Shown here: positions 54,849 through 63,666 of the stretch, one piece after another
How positions within the stretch are numbered: the stretch's first letter is position 1
Layout of the letters: the number at the start of each line of letters is the position of its first letter
Assembly: GCF_023702635.1 (NCBI RefSeq)
Contig: NZ_CP098455.1
Location: 310,001 to 374,000 of the forward strand
From: Spongiibacter taiwanensis
GTDB taxonomy: Bacteria > Pseudomonadota > Gammaproteobacteria > Pseudomonadales > Spongiibacteraceae
Length of the DNA: 64,000 bases
Direction of reading: 5' to 3'
Position numbers and translations under genes: made by a program
The notes under the pieces: model-generated
The model's input: the letters and a program-made list of their open reading frames with translations, nothing else
Databases searched by the model: none
Told to the model about the DNA's origin: nothing

Positions 54849-56744
54849 TTATTCAGCCAGTTCCAGCCAGCGCTCCATACACTGATCCAATGCTTCCTGC
54901 AGGGCACTCAGCTCAGCCATGGCCGCCGCCACCAGCGCCCCATCTTGCTGGTAGAACTCAGGCTGACCGGCACGCTCAGTCAAGACGGCAATTTCCGCCT
55001 CCAATGCCTCAATTTTGGCGGGCAATCCATCCAGCTCGCGCTGATCTTTGTAGCTGAGCTTTTTCGGCTTGCTCTGGCCGGATTTCACCGCATTAGACTT
55101 GGTCTCATCGCCAGTCCCACGGCTTGCCGCAGCCGCCTTCGCCTGATCAGCCTGCCGACGCTGGTAGGCAGCCACATCGGTATAGCCACCAATATGCTCG
55201 CTGATCACCCCATTGCCCTCAAATAAAAGGCAACTGCTGGCAACACTGTCAACGAAACTCCGGTCGTGGCTGACCAGCAATACCGTGCCGCTAAACTCCA
55301 CCAGCAGACTTTCCAGCAAATCCAGCGTATCCATATCGAGGTCATTGGTCGGTTCGTCCATGACCAGCACATTGGCCGGCTGACTGAACAGACAGGCAAG
55401 CTGCACCCGGGCCCGTTCACCACCAGACAGTACCCCAAAATGACTTCTGGCCCGCTCGGGAGTAAACAGGAAATCGCTGAGATAACTCATGATGTGGCGA
55501 TCCTTGCCGTTCACGGTGATGCTGTCCCGGCCCTGACCAACAATATCGACCACGCGCTGATTCTCATCCAGGCGATCACGAAGCTGGTCAAAGTAGGCGA
55601 TATTAAGCTTGGTGCCCTGGCGCACTTTGCCGCCCGTGGGGTCAAGCTCGCCGAGGATCAGTTTCAGCAGCGTTGTCTTACCCACACCGTTGGGTCCAAT
55701 CAAGGCCACTTTATCGCCTCGGCAAATTAACGTGGACAGGCCGTTAACCAGTTGTTTGCCGCCAATCTGGTAGCTGACATCAGTCAGCTCTGCCACAATC
55801 TTGCCAGTCTGCTCGGCAACATTGACGGTCAGCTTGGCATTGCCGCCCACCTCCCGCCGCGCCGCACGTTCCCGGCGCATCTGCTCCAGGGCCCTGACCC
55901 GCCCCTCATTGCGGGTGCGTCGAGCCTTGATTCCTTGGCGAATCCAGACCTCTTCCTCAGCCAGGCGCTTGTCAAACAGCGCCGCCTGCTCCGCCTCGGC
56001 CTTAAGAAACTGCTCGCGCAACTCCAGATAGCGGGAGTAGTTCGCGTCATAGCTGCGCAAATGGCCCCGGTCCAATTCCACAATCCGGGTGGACAACTTT
56101 TCAATGAGCGCCCGGTCGTGGCTGACAAACAGCACGCAGCCGGAAAAACTCATGATCGCCTGCTCGAGCCAAAGGATCCCCTCAATATCGAGGTGGTTGG
56201 TGGGCTCGTCTAGCAATAGAACGTCCGGCTCCGAGACCAGGGCCCGGGCCAAAGACACCCGCCGCAGCCAGCCGCCGGACAAGGCGCTGAGTGGCGCTTC
56301 AGGATCGAGCTGCAGGCGGCTGATGACGCTGTCGATACGCTGCTGAAACAGCCAGCCGTCGGCACTTTCTATTTCTGCTTGAAGCCGCTCCATTTCTTTC
56401 AGCCCGGCGGCATCGGGCGCACTGGCAGCGAGCTCGTGGTAACGGCTTAACACGGCGCCTAACTCCGCCAGGCCTCCCGCCACCACCTCGTACACCCTGC
56501 TCTCAGGATCAGCAAAATCCAACGTCTGCTCCATGCGGCTCACCACCAGACCCGGCTTGCGCCAAATATCACCGCTGTCGGCCTGTAGACTACCGTCGAC
56601 AATTCTGAGCAATGTCGATTTACCAGAGCCATTGCGGCCCAGCAGGCACACCCGCTCTCCCGGCTGCAATAGCAGCTCTGCGTTGTCGAAAATGACCTGC
56701 TGGCCAATGTGATGCTGTAGCTGTGTGACTCTTAACAAAGACAT
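54849..56744 (-). CDS. uup: ABC-F ATPase Uup
   Basis: This 631-residue ABC-F protein has two ATP-binding domains without membrane parts: Walker A G-R-N-G-S-G-K-S and L-S-G-G-W-L-R-R in the first, G-P-N-G-V-G-K-T and L-S-G-G-E-R-A-R in the second, with D-E-P-T-N in both. A long linker joins them, and a C-terminal coiled coil (E-R-E-L-D-G-L-P-A-K-I-E-A-L-E-A) is typical of Uup, which acts on ribosomes or branched DNA. It is convergent with the Usp gene, 4 bases apart. Confidence 0.93.
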   Translation of the reverse strand: MSLLRVTQLQHHIGQQVIFDNAELLLQPGERVCLLGRNGSGKSTLLRIVDGSLQADSGDIWRKPGLVVSRMEQTLDFADPESRVYEVVAGGLAELGAVLSRYHELAASAPDAAGLKEMERLQAEIESADGWLFQQRIDSVISRLQLDPEAPLSALSGGWLRRVSLARALVSEPDVLLLDEPTNHLDIEGILWLEQAIMSFSGCVLFVSHDRALIEKLSTRIVELDRGHLRSYDANYSRYLELREQFLKAEAEQAALFDKRLAEEEVWIRQGIKARRTRNEGRVRALEQMRRERAARREVGGNAKLTVNVAEQTGKIVAELTDVSYQIGGKQLVNGLSTLICRGDKVALIGPNGVGKTTLLKLILGELDPTGGKVRQGTKLNIAYFDQLRDRLDENQRVVDIVGQGRDSITVNGKDRHIMSYLSDFLFTPERARSHFGVLSGGERARVQLACLFSQPANVLVMDEPTNDLDMDTLDLLESLLVEFSGTVLLVSHDRSFVDSVASSCLLFEGNGVISEHIGGYTDVAAYQRRQADQAKAAAASRGTGDETKSNAVKSGQSKPKKLSYKDQRELDGLPAKIEALEAEIAVLTERAGQPEFYQQDGALVAAAMAELSALQEALDQCMERWLELAE

Positions 56745-56840
56745 AAAATATTCTCTTGTCGCCCCCTGGAGACGCTTGTGCCCATGGTTACATTAGATAC
56801 ACTGGATGCTTAATCCGGTTTTTTGGGGGCAAATGACGCA

Positions 56841-58781
56841 ATGAAATTCCTCAGGCTGAAACTTCTCGCGCTGTGTGTGGTGCTGCAGATTCTGCCTGCT
56901 CAGGCCGCGCCAACGCTGGACGAAGCGCGCAAATTATACAGTGATGCCCTGAGCTATATAAGCCGGGGGCAGATCGGCGCGGCAGAAAGACTGGCCCCCC
57001 AACTCCAGGGCTACCCCCTGTACCCGTACCTGGAGCTGGAACTGGTAAAAGCCCAGATTGGCAACCTTTCCCGGCAAACCATCGACACCTATCTGCAAGA
57101 ATACGGCAACACCATAGTTGGTCAGCGGATGCGGATTGCCTGGGTCAATCAGATGATGCGCAGCCGCAATTGGGAAGGCTTCCTGCGTTATTACCAGGGG
57201 CATGGCGGAGAAGATATGCAGTGCGTTGCCATCCGCGCGCTGCGAGAAACCGGGCAAACCGACGCCGCGCTGAAAAAAGCCAGTGAACTGTGGAAAACCG
57301 GTCATTCCCTGCCAGACATCTGCGATCCAACACTGAATTTCTGGACCGCCAGCCTGTCGGCCAGCGAGAAGCGCGAGCAATACTGGCTTCGTGCGCAGCT
57401 GGCCCTGGAAGAAAAACAATACTCCCTGGCCCAGTACCTGTTGCGCCGGATATCGGCTGACACGCTTCACATCCAACTTATTCAAAACCCGGAACTGCTC
57501 TATCGGCGGGCGGATCAACTGCCCGTTTCAGAGGAAAGCCGAATCATTGCCACCCACAGCCTGCTGCGCCTGGCGCGCTCTAACTTTGAGCGCGCCAATG
57601 GGCTCTGGCACCAACTCGATCGACGCCTGCATTTCAATAAGGCCCAGAATTATGTGCTCCGCGACGCTCTGGCCCGCCAGATTATCGCCAGCGATGTGGA
57701 TTACGCCGACGACTGGGTAAAAGCCAACGATCCCAACTTTGAAGACCCTTACCTCACCGAGTGGCGCATTCGCCTGGCGCTGAAGAGTGGCCAATGGGCA
57801 GAGGTCCAACGCCTGATCGGGTTCTTGCCTGACGAACTCAAGGACAAAGCTGACTGGCAATACTGGTGGGCCAGGGCCGATATTGCCCGCCAGGGCGAAA
57901 TAAGCGTTGCCACCCAGCTTATCCTGCAAAAGCTGGCCTCCGAGCGGGGTTACTACAGCTTTATGGCGGCCGATTTACTCAACGAGGCCTATCAACTGGC
58001 CGAGAAAACCACCCTGCGCCAAGAACTCATCAGCGAAGTGCAGCAGCGCGGCGCCATTCAACGGGCCAAGGAATTGCATTGGCAGGGGCAGACCTATACC
58101 GCGCGGCTGGAATGGGCCCAAGCCATGACCACCCTGAACCGCGAAGAGCAGGTTGCTGCAGCCCACCTGGCGATGAGCTGGGGTTGGAATCACCAGGCCA
58201 TTATGACCGCCATTCGCGCCAATGAGTGGGACGACATGCAATTGCGCTTCCCCACCCCATTTGCGGAGGAATTTACCAAGGCGGCAAAAACCCAGGGTAT
58301 CGAGCTAAAGTGGATCTACGCTATCGCCCGGCAGGAGAGTGCGTTTTCTGAGGAAGCGCGCTCCCCGGTTGGCGCGCAGGGTTTGATGCAACTGATGCCG
58401 GGCACCGCCCGACTGGTAGCCAAGCAGATGGGCCGCCGGGTCAGCAGCAGCGACCTCTATCAAGCAGACCAAAACATTGCCCTTGGCAGCTTTTACCTCG
58501 CCCAATTGCTCGATCAGTTTGGCGGCAACCGCATCCTGGCGACGGCAGCCTACAACGCGGGGCCAACCCGAATCGAGCGGGTACTGCGCCGCCAAGACAG
58601 CGACCTGCCCGCCGACATCTGGATTGAAAACCTGCCCTACGGCGAAACCCGAGAGTACGTTAAAAACGTGCTGGCTTTCAGCATTATCTACGGGAAAAAG
58701 CTGAACACAGAACGGCCTCTGCTGGCTAACCACGAACGCAGCATTGGTCAGGATAACCTGCGAACGGCGTCGAAGAATTGA
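56841..58781 (+). CDS. slt: Soluble lytic murein transglycosylase
   Basis: Slt cleaves peptidoglycan to 1,6-anhydro-muropeptides in the periplasm. The 646-residue protein has a signal peptide (L-L-A-L-C-V-V-L-Q-I-L-P-A-Q-A), a long helical doughnut domain of about 440 residues, a linker and a C-terminal lysozyme-like domain with catalytic Glu in A-R-Q-E-S-A-F, G-L-M-Q-L-M-P and A-A-Y-N-A-G-P. Length equals Slt70. ATG 56841 is preferred over TTG 56823, which lacks a signal-like start. Confidence 0.95.
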   Translation: MKFLRLKLLALCVVLQILPAQAAPTLDEARKLYSDALSYISRGQIGAAERLAPQLQGYPLYPYLELELVKAQIGNLSRQTIDTYLQEYGNTIVGQRMRIAWVNQMMRSRNWEGFLRYYQGHGGEDMQCVAIRALRETGQTDAALKKASELWKTGHSLPDICDPTLNFWTASLSASEKREQYWLRAQLALEEKQYSLAQYLLRRISADTLHIQLIQNPELLYRRADQLPVSEESRIIATHSLLRLARSNFERANGLWHQLDRRLHFNKAQNYVLRDALARQIIASDVDYADDWVKANDPNFEDPYLTEWRIRLALKSGQWAEVQRLIGFLPDELKDKADWQYWWARADIARQGEISVATQLILQKLASERGYYSFMAADLLNEAYQLAEKTTLRQELISEVQQRGAIQRAKELHWQGQTYTARLEWAQAMTTLNREEQVAAAHLAMSWGWNHQAIMTAIRANEWDDMQLRFPTPFAEEFTKAAKTQGIELKWIYAIARQESAFSEEARSPVGAQGLMQLMPGTARLVAKQMGRRVSSSDLYQADQNIALGSFYLAQLLDQFGGNRILATAAYNAGPTRIERVLRRQDSDLPADIWIENLPYGETREYVKNVLAFSIIYGKKLNTERPLLANHERSIGQDNLRTASKN

Positions 58782-58800
58782 GCCTCGCTACGAGGCTCAA
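58778..58800. terminator. Hairpin between convergent slt and MOSC genes
   Basis: TTGAGCCTCG (58778-58787) and CGAGGCTCAA (58791-58800) form a perfect 10-bp stem with a 3-base loop; the slt stop codon lies inside the left arm. T-runs are weak on both sides, so it may block both transcripts as a bidirectional terminator. Confidence 0.55.
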
Positions 58801-58820
58801 GCGTTAGGCGGTAGTGCAGG

Positions 58821-59624
58821 CTAGTCCAACACCTTGACCTCGGCCCCCTCCGCTAATCTGCCATACTGCCGGTGAATGGCGTTTTGGCCAAAATAAATCT
58901 GCCCATCCGCTCCCCGGCAATGGGCGCGCAGTAGCTCGAGCACCGCGGGCTGCTGCTCGGCCGTACCGGGATCGAGACTGGGAATCACACAGCGGGCACA
59001 GGGCTTCACCAGATCCAGCTCTACCTCACCAATGCGCAGGCGCCGCCAATGGTTCTCAGCAAAGGGCTCGGCACCGTCTACCACAATATTCGGCCGAAAA
59101 CGCTGGGGCTCCAGAAGCCGCCCCCCGGCGCGACTCAGATAATCAATGCTGGCCTGGTTGCACACCAACAGCGGGAAGCCGTCGGCAAATCCCACCTCAT
59201 CACCCGCCTTGGCAAAGTTAACATCCACCTGCCGACGAAAAGTCGGCGGCAAAAAGCACAAACGCAGGGGCTTCCCCAGCAGGCCCGACAGCCAGACAGC
59301 CGCCTCGTCGCCCGCGTCGACTGCCTCACATTGGTCGCGCCAGACCGTCACCTCTACGGCGCGACCTTGAGGCGCTTGGGGCAAGCGCAATTCAGCCTGG
59401 GAATGGTCCAGGTGACGTAGACTCAGGTCATCGCCATCGTATACTGCCTGAATTCGCGTCATCGCCGGCACCTGCCGCTGGGTAACGAAGCGCCCCCGAG
59501 CATCGACCACCATCCACGCCCGATCACCGGCGAGCCCGCGCCCGTCCAGCGGCAAGGCCGGGTGGCGATCACCGGCCAGGGATTTCACTGGAAAGCGCCA
59601 CAGCTGGCTCACCTGGATCGTCAT
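58821..59624 (-). CDS. MOSC domain-containing protein (YcbX-like)
   Basis: This 267-residue protein has an N-terminal MOSC-N beta-barrel (L-W-R-F-P-V-K-S-L-A-G-D; G-D-R-A-W-M-V-V-D) and a C-terminal MOSC domain (F-R-P-N-I-V-V-D-G near residue 180; C-A-R-C-V-I-P-S near 212) with the conserved Cys that binds molybdenum cofactor. The family reduces N-hydroxylated compounds in E. coli. It lacks the extra 2Fe-2S domain of YcbX itself (369 residues). It overlaps the glutaredoxin-like gene by 4 bases. Confidence 0.88.
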   Translation of the reverse strand: MTIQVSQLWRFPVKSLAGDRHPALPLDGRGLAGDRAWMVVDARGRFVTQRQVPAMTRIQAVYDGDDLSLRHLDHSQAELRLPQAPQGRAVEVTVWRDQCEAVDAGDEAAVWLSGLLGKPLRLCFLPPTFRRQVDVNFAKAGDEVGFADGFPLLVCNQASIDYLSRAGGRLLEPQRFRPNIVVDGAEPFAENHWRRLRIGEVELDLVKPCARCVIPSLDPGTAEQQPAVLELLRAHCRGADGQIYFGQNAIHRQYGRLAEGAEVKVLD

Positions 59625-59869
59625 GCGGCTGACTCGGCAAAGGCAATGGCCGCCTCCCCGTCAAAGGGCCAGCACAGGGCAGCCCCACTTGCCGGGTCCA
59701 GCAGAACCGGAATTTGCTCCCCCCATTGACTAATCAGCACGTCGTCATCGGCAATATCAATGACCTCGACCTCCCAGGCATAACCCTGCGCCAGACAGTG
59801 GGAAAGCACGCCCTCGGCCAGTTCGCACAAATGGCAGGCAGAGGTCCCCAATAGTTGTAACTCTTTCAC
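59621..59869 (-). CDS. Glutaredoxin-like protein (DUF836)
   Basis: The 82-residue protein has the thioredoxin-like opening L-Q-L-L-G-T-S-A-C-H-L-C-E with a C-x-x-C pair and V-I-D-I-A-D-D...I-P-V-L-L near residue 50, typical of the DUF836/glutaredoxin-like family. GTG 59869 follows GGGGA at 6 bases. Upstream ATGs in the same frame lie inside a terminator stem and are rejected. It is coupled to the MOSC gene. Confidence 0.85.
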   Translation of the reverse strand: MKELQLLGTSACHLCELAEGVLSHCLAQGYAWEVEVIDIADDDVLISQWGEQIPVLLDPASGAALCWPFDGEAAIAFAESAA

Positions 59870-59889
59870 GCGATATCCCCGAAATAAAA

Positions 59890-59922
59890 ACACCGGCATC
59901 AGGGGCAACCTGATGCCGGTGT
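59890..59922. terminator. Strong intrinsic terminator after amtB
   Basis: ACACCGGCATCAGG (59890-59903) and CCTGATGCCGGTGT (59909-59922) form a perfect 14-bp stem with a 5-base loop. On the minus strand it is followed by TTTTTATTT, a good U-tract, 78 bases after the amtB stop; on the plus strand T's are weaker. It separates amtB from the glutaredoxin-like gene. Confidence 0.9.
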
Positions 59923-59999
59923 CATTTTACCTCGATTACTCTCTCAGCAGAGGGCACGGGCAGAGGATCGGGCGAACCCGCCCAAGGCCCTGCGTATGA

Positions 60000-61307
60000 T
60001 CAGAGGTCGTAACCCACTTCGTTGTGACCCACCAAGTCCAAACCTTCACTCTCTTCGTCTGGGCTAACCCGCAGGCCGATCAACACATCGATAACCTTGA
60101 ATAGCACGTAGGTTACTACCGCGGTGTAGGCAAAGGTTGCGGCAATGCCGATCAACTGCACCTTGAGCTGGGCTGCAATACTTACGCCCTCTGCCAAGCC
60201 CTGGCCGGAAAATACGCCCAGATCTGCACTGGCGAAAATGCCCGCCAGAAAGGTGCCCAGAATACCGCCCACGCCGTGTACCGGGAAAACATCCAGGGAG
60301 TCATCGATTTTCCACACCGTTTTCATGGCCAGTGTGCAGTAGAAACACACGATGCCGGCTGCCAAACCAATGGCAATCGCGCCGCCTGGGCCCACATAGC
60401 CTGACGCCGGGGTGATGGTACCCAAACCCGCCACCATACCGGTAACCGCACCCAGAGCGCTGGGTTTGCCGAATTTAAGCCATTCAATCGCCGACCAGGT
60501 CAGACAGCCTGTCGCGGCGGACAGGTGTGTCACCAGCATTGCCATGCCGGCATCGCCGTTGGCGGCCAGCGCACTGCCGGCGTTAAAGCCAAACCAACCC
60601 ACCCACAACATACCCGCGCCGGTGAAGGTCATGGTGAGGTTGTGCGGTGGCAAGGCCATTTGACCAAAGCCCTGACGTTTCCCCAACACGACGGCGGCCA
60701 CCAGCGCCGCCACACCGGCGGTGATGTGCACCACCGTACCACCAGCGAAGTCCAGCAAGCCCATTTGACCGAGCCAACCGCCGCCCCAAACCCAATGGGT
60801 AACGGGCGCATAAACCACCAGCAGCCATGCGGCAGAGAACAACATGACCGCAGAAAAGCGAATCCGCTCCGCAAAGCCGCCGACCACCAGCGCGGGTGTA
60901 ATGATGGCGAAGGTCATCTGAAACATCACAAACACCGTCTCGGGAATATCGCCACTCAAGCTGTCCTCGGCGACACCATAGAGAAAGGCTTTGCTGAAAG
61001 AGCCCATAAAGCCGTTGCCATCGGCGAAGGCAATGCTGTAGCCAACGATCACCCACAACAGTGAAGCCACGCAGGTGATGCTAAAGCACTGCATCAACAC
61101 ACTCAGTACGTTCTTGCTGCGCACCAGGCCACCGTAAAACAGCGCCAGGCCAGGCAAGGTCATGAACAGCACCAGCGCGGTAGACGTCAGAATCCACGCG
61201 GTATTGGCGGGGTTTAACTCCTGGGCAAGGGCCCATTGCGGGGCAAACATCATCCCCAAAAGGCTAATGACGTAAGCCATCGGCTTCATCCAGCGTATTT
61301 TTTTCAC
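60000..61307 (-). CDS. amtB: Ammonium transporter AmtB
   Basis: AmtB conducts ammonium across the inner membrane as a trimer. The 435-residue protein has a signal-like start (M-A-Y-V-I-S-L-L-G-M-M-F-A-P-Q-W-A-L-A) and eleven hydrophobic segments, with G-G-T-V-V-H-I-T-A-G near residue 190 (twin-His site 1) and F-P-V-H-G-V-G-G near residue 340 (site 2). GTG 61307 follows GGAGA; the frame extends to 61373 with an unlikely Cys/Arg-rich lead. No glnK (P-II) gene is adjacent, unlike the usual glnK-amtB pair. Confidence 0.93.
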   Translation of the reverse strand: MKKIRWMKPMAYVISLLGMMFAPQWALAQELNPANTAWILTSTALVLFMTLPGLALFYGGLVRSKNVLSVLMQCFSITCVASLLWVIVGYSIAFADGNGFMGSFSKAFLYGVAEDSLSGDIPETVFVMFQMTFAIITPALVVGGFAERIRFSAVMLFSAAWLLVVYAPVTHWVWGGGWLGQMGLLDFAGGTVVHITAGVAALVAAVVLGKRQGFGQMALPPHNLTMTFTGAGMLWVGWFGFNAGSALAANGDAGMAMLVTHLSAATGCLTWSAIEWLKFGKPSALGAVTGMVAGLGTITPASGYVGPGGAIAIGLAAGIVCFYCTLAMKTVWKIDDSLDVFPVHGVGGILGTFLAGIFASADLGVFSGQGLAEGVSIAAQLKVQLIGIAATFAYTAVVTYVLFKVIDVLIGLRVSPDEESEGLDLVGHNEVGYDL

Positions 61308-61684
61308 GTAAAGTCTCCACAAATATCGACGATTGCACCGAAAGCGATCACAAACCCCAGAAAGGCACCACAATAATGCAGCATTCGCTTTCGCATCATT
61401 GCCTCTGCCCTTCCCCCTTTGTGGGGCTTATCTGCTGACAGGCCATACAGTTATGCAATTTTCCCCGACGGAACCACGCTCCGATTCCCATTGAGTCGAT
61501 GACCAGCAATGGGGCAGCAGGAAAGATCGCACCACAACAATGCAATATGCATGCCCATTCTTGGTTCGCCCGCACCAGAATTTACCATTGAGCCATCAAG
61601 GTCCGCCTGCCTGGCACCAATGAGGATTCATATTCAGCGAGGGGGTATACTGCGCCCGGCGCGCCATACAGACCGGGAACCCCT
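61308..61684. promoter_or_regulatory. Intergenic control region with repeated GCACCACAAYAATGCA
   Basis: This 377-base gap between divergent amtB and the TrmH-family gene holds no gene. GCACCACAATAATGCA (61365-61380) recurs as GCACCACAACAATGCA (61529-61544), and a further TGCACC lies at 61334-61339. The half GCACC matches the NtrC consensus GCACC-N5-GGTGC, but the other half (ATGC) fits poorly, so NtrC control is only a suggestion. I saw no convincing sigma-54 promoter. Confidence 0.4.
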
Positions 61685-62467
61685 ATGTCCGACTCCGAAA
61701 ATTACCGTCAACGCAAAGCATTCTTCGCCCAGATGCTGACCATCTACGGCCGCAAACCCGTCATCGAGGCACTCACCGACGCCACCCTGCAGGTCTACAA
61801 AGTGCATCTGGCAAACAGTAATCGAGAGGACGGCGCAATACGCCAGATTCGAGAGCTCGCCGACGCGAAGGGGGTTGCGATAGAAATGCACGATCGCCAG
61901 GCACTGTCGCGCATTTCCAAGAATGGCAAACAGGACCAGGGGGTCGCGGCCGACCTGCAGCTGCGCGGGCTGCGCGATGCGGGTGACCTCACCGCCGACA
62001 TAAATACCGATAAACCCCAGCAATATATCGCACTGGATAGAATCACCAACCCGCAGAACCTGGGCATGATTATTCGATCGGTGGCGGCTAGCGGCATTGG
62101 CGGTATCATTCTGCCCCGCAAGGGCTGCGCTGCCCTGTCGCCGCTCGTTATTAAGAGCAGCGCCGGAACCCTGTTTCGGGCGCCCATTTACCTGTGTGAC
62201 GATCTGTCCCGTTGTCTGCAAGACCTCAGCAGTCAGGGAGCGCGCCTGTGCGCTCTGTCGTCCCATGCCAGCCAGTCACTGTTGGAAGACAGCTACCAGG
62301 GCACCAGCATCTATGTGCTTGGCAATGAAACCGATGGGGTCAGTGCAGAAGTGAGCCGGCTGTGCCAGCAGAAGTTGTGCATTCCAATGCACAATGGCGT
62401 GGAGTCACTGAATGTGGCGGTGACCGCCGCCTTGATTGCCTTCTATGCGGCGGGCGCCAGCCGCTAG
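61685..62467 (+). CDS. TrmH-family RNA 2'-O-methyltransferase
   Basis: The 260-residue SPOUT methyltransferase has the three trefoil motifs: N-P-Q-N-L-G-M-I-I-R-S near residue 120 (motif 1), L-G-N-E-T-D-G-V near residue 215 (motif 2) and I-P-M-H-N-G-V-E-S-L-N-V-A near residue 237 (motif 3). The N-terminal substrate-binding part is of the RlmB type, so the target is likely 23S rRNA or tRNA; which one cannot be decided. It uses S-adenosylmethionine. Confidence 0.87.
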   Translation: MSDSENYRQRKAFFAQMLTIYGRKPVIEALTDATLQVYKVHLANSNREDGAIRQIRELADAKGVAIEMHDRQALSRISKNGKQDQGVAADLQLRGLRDAGDLTADINTDKPQQYIALDRITNPQNLGMIIRSVAASGIGGIILPRKGCAALSPLVIKSSAGTLFRAPIYLCDDLSRCLQDLSSQGARLCALSSHASQSLLEDSYQGTSIYVLGNETDGVSAEVSRLCQQKLCIPMHNGVESLNVAVTAALIAFYAAGASR

Positions 62468-62486
62468 CGCCGCCGGTGAAAGCCGA

Positions 62487-63662
62487 TTATTTGGCGAGGT
62501 AGGCCATAGCGGCCTCAAGGCCGGCCAGGGTCATCGGATACATATGGCCGTCCATCAGTTCCTCGACCATGCGAATGCTGTGGGTCCAGCGCCATTCTTC
62601 CGGGGGGGTTGGATTGATCCAGACCACCTTGTTATAGGTTTCTTGCATCCGCTGCATCCAAACCGCGCCCGCCTCTTCATTCCAGTGTTCGACGCTACCG
62701 CCGGGTTGGGCTATCTCATAGGGAGACATGGCGGCATCGCCAACAAAGATAACTTTGTAATCGGCGCTGTATTTGTGCATCACGTCCAGCAGCGAAATCC
62801 GCTCGGTATGACGGCGAATATTGTTATCCCAGACCGACTCGTAAACGAAGTTATGGAAGTAAAAATACTCCATGTGTTTAAACTCGCTGCGAGCCGCCGA
62901 GAACAGCTCCTCGCACACCCGAATGAAGGGGTCCATTGAGCCCCCCACATCAAAAAACAGCAGCACCTTCACCGCATTATGACGCTCGGGCACCATCTTC
63001 AAATCCAGTAGGCCGGCATTTTTTGCCGTGGACGAAATGGTATCGTCGATATCCAGTTCTTCAGTTGCGCCAGTGCGCGCAAATTTGCGCAGTCGCCGCA
63101 GCGCCACTTTAATATTGCGGGTACCTAATTCGACACTGTCGTCCAGATTTTTGAAATCCCGCTTTTCCCAGACCTTAATCGCCTTTTTGTTGCGGCTCTC
63201 GCCACCAATGCGAATGCCCTCCGGGTTGTAGCCGCTGTGACCATAGGGCGAGGTGCCGCCAGTGCCAATCCACTTGCTACCACCGGCGTGGCGGCCCTTC
63301 TGTTCTTCCAGACGCTTTTTGAATTCCTCGATCAGTTTGTCCAGGCCGCCCAAGGATTTAATCTGGGCTTTCTCTTCTTCGCTCAACTGTTTGATAAATT
63401 CCCGGCGCAGCCAGTCGTCGGGAATCATTGCCTGAATAATATCGTCGAGGTCAGAAAGCTCATTGAAATAGCGAGCAAAGGCCAGGTCAAAGCGGTCGTA
63501 ATACTTCTCATCTTTAACCATGCACAAACGGGTGAGCTGGTAAAACTCATCCACGTCCATAAATGCCAGTCGCTGTTGCAGGCCCTCAATCACATCGAGC
63601 AGCTCCCGGATACTCACCGGGACGCCGCTGTTTTTCAGGCCGAGGAAAAACTGAACCAACAT
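62487..63662 (-). CDS. VWA domain protein of the CoxE-like group
   Basis: This 391-residue cytosolic protein has a C-terminal von Willebrand A-like domain with the MIDAS start F-F-D-V-G-G-S-M-D near residue 232, where Val replaces the common Ser/Thr spacing (D-x-S-x-S becomes D-V-G-G-S). The N-terminal half is helical and charged (E-E-E-K-A-Q-I-K). Such proteins work with MoxR AAA+ ATPases in metallocofactor insertion or protein-complex assembly. ATG 63662 gives L-V-Q-F-F-L-G-L; it lies 4 bases after the ATPase gene. The substrate is unknown. Confidence 0.85.
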   Translation of the reverse strand: MLVQFFLGLKNSGVPVSIRELLDVIEGLQQRLAFMDVDEFYQLTRLCMVKDEKYYDRFDLAFARYFNELSDLDDIIQAMIPDDWLRREFIKQLSEEEKAQIKSLGGLDKLIEEFKKRLEEQKGRHAGGSKWIGTGGTSPYGHSGYNPEGIRIGGESRNKKAIKVWEKRDFKNLDDSVELGTRNIKVALRRLRKFARTGATEELDIDDTISSTAKNAGLLDLKMVPERHNAVKVLLFFDVGGSMDPFIRVCEELFSAARSEFKHMEYFYFHNFVYESVWDNNIRRHTERISLLDVMHKYSADYKVIFVGDAAMSPYEIAQPGGSVEHWNEEAGAVWMQRMQETYNKVVWINPTPPEEWRWTHSIRMVEELMDGHMYPMTLAGLEAAMAYLAK

Positions 63663-63666
63663 AGCG

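Noticed and set aside
61308-61400. Possible sigma-54 promoter for amtB
   Set aside because: A GG-N10-GC spacing exists on the minus strand near 61341-61358, but neither the -24 (TGGCAC) nor -12 (TTGC) box is recognisable, so it is not listed.
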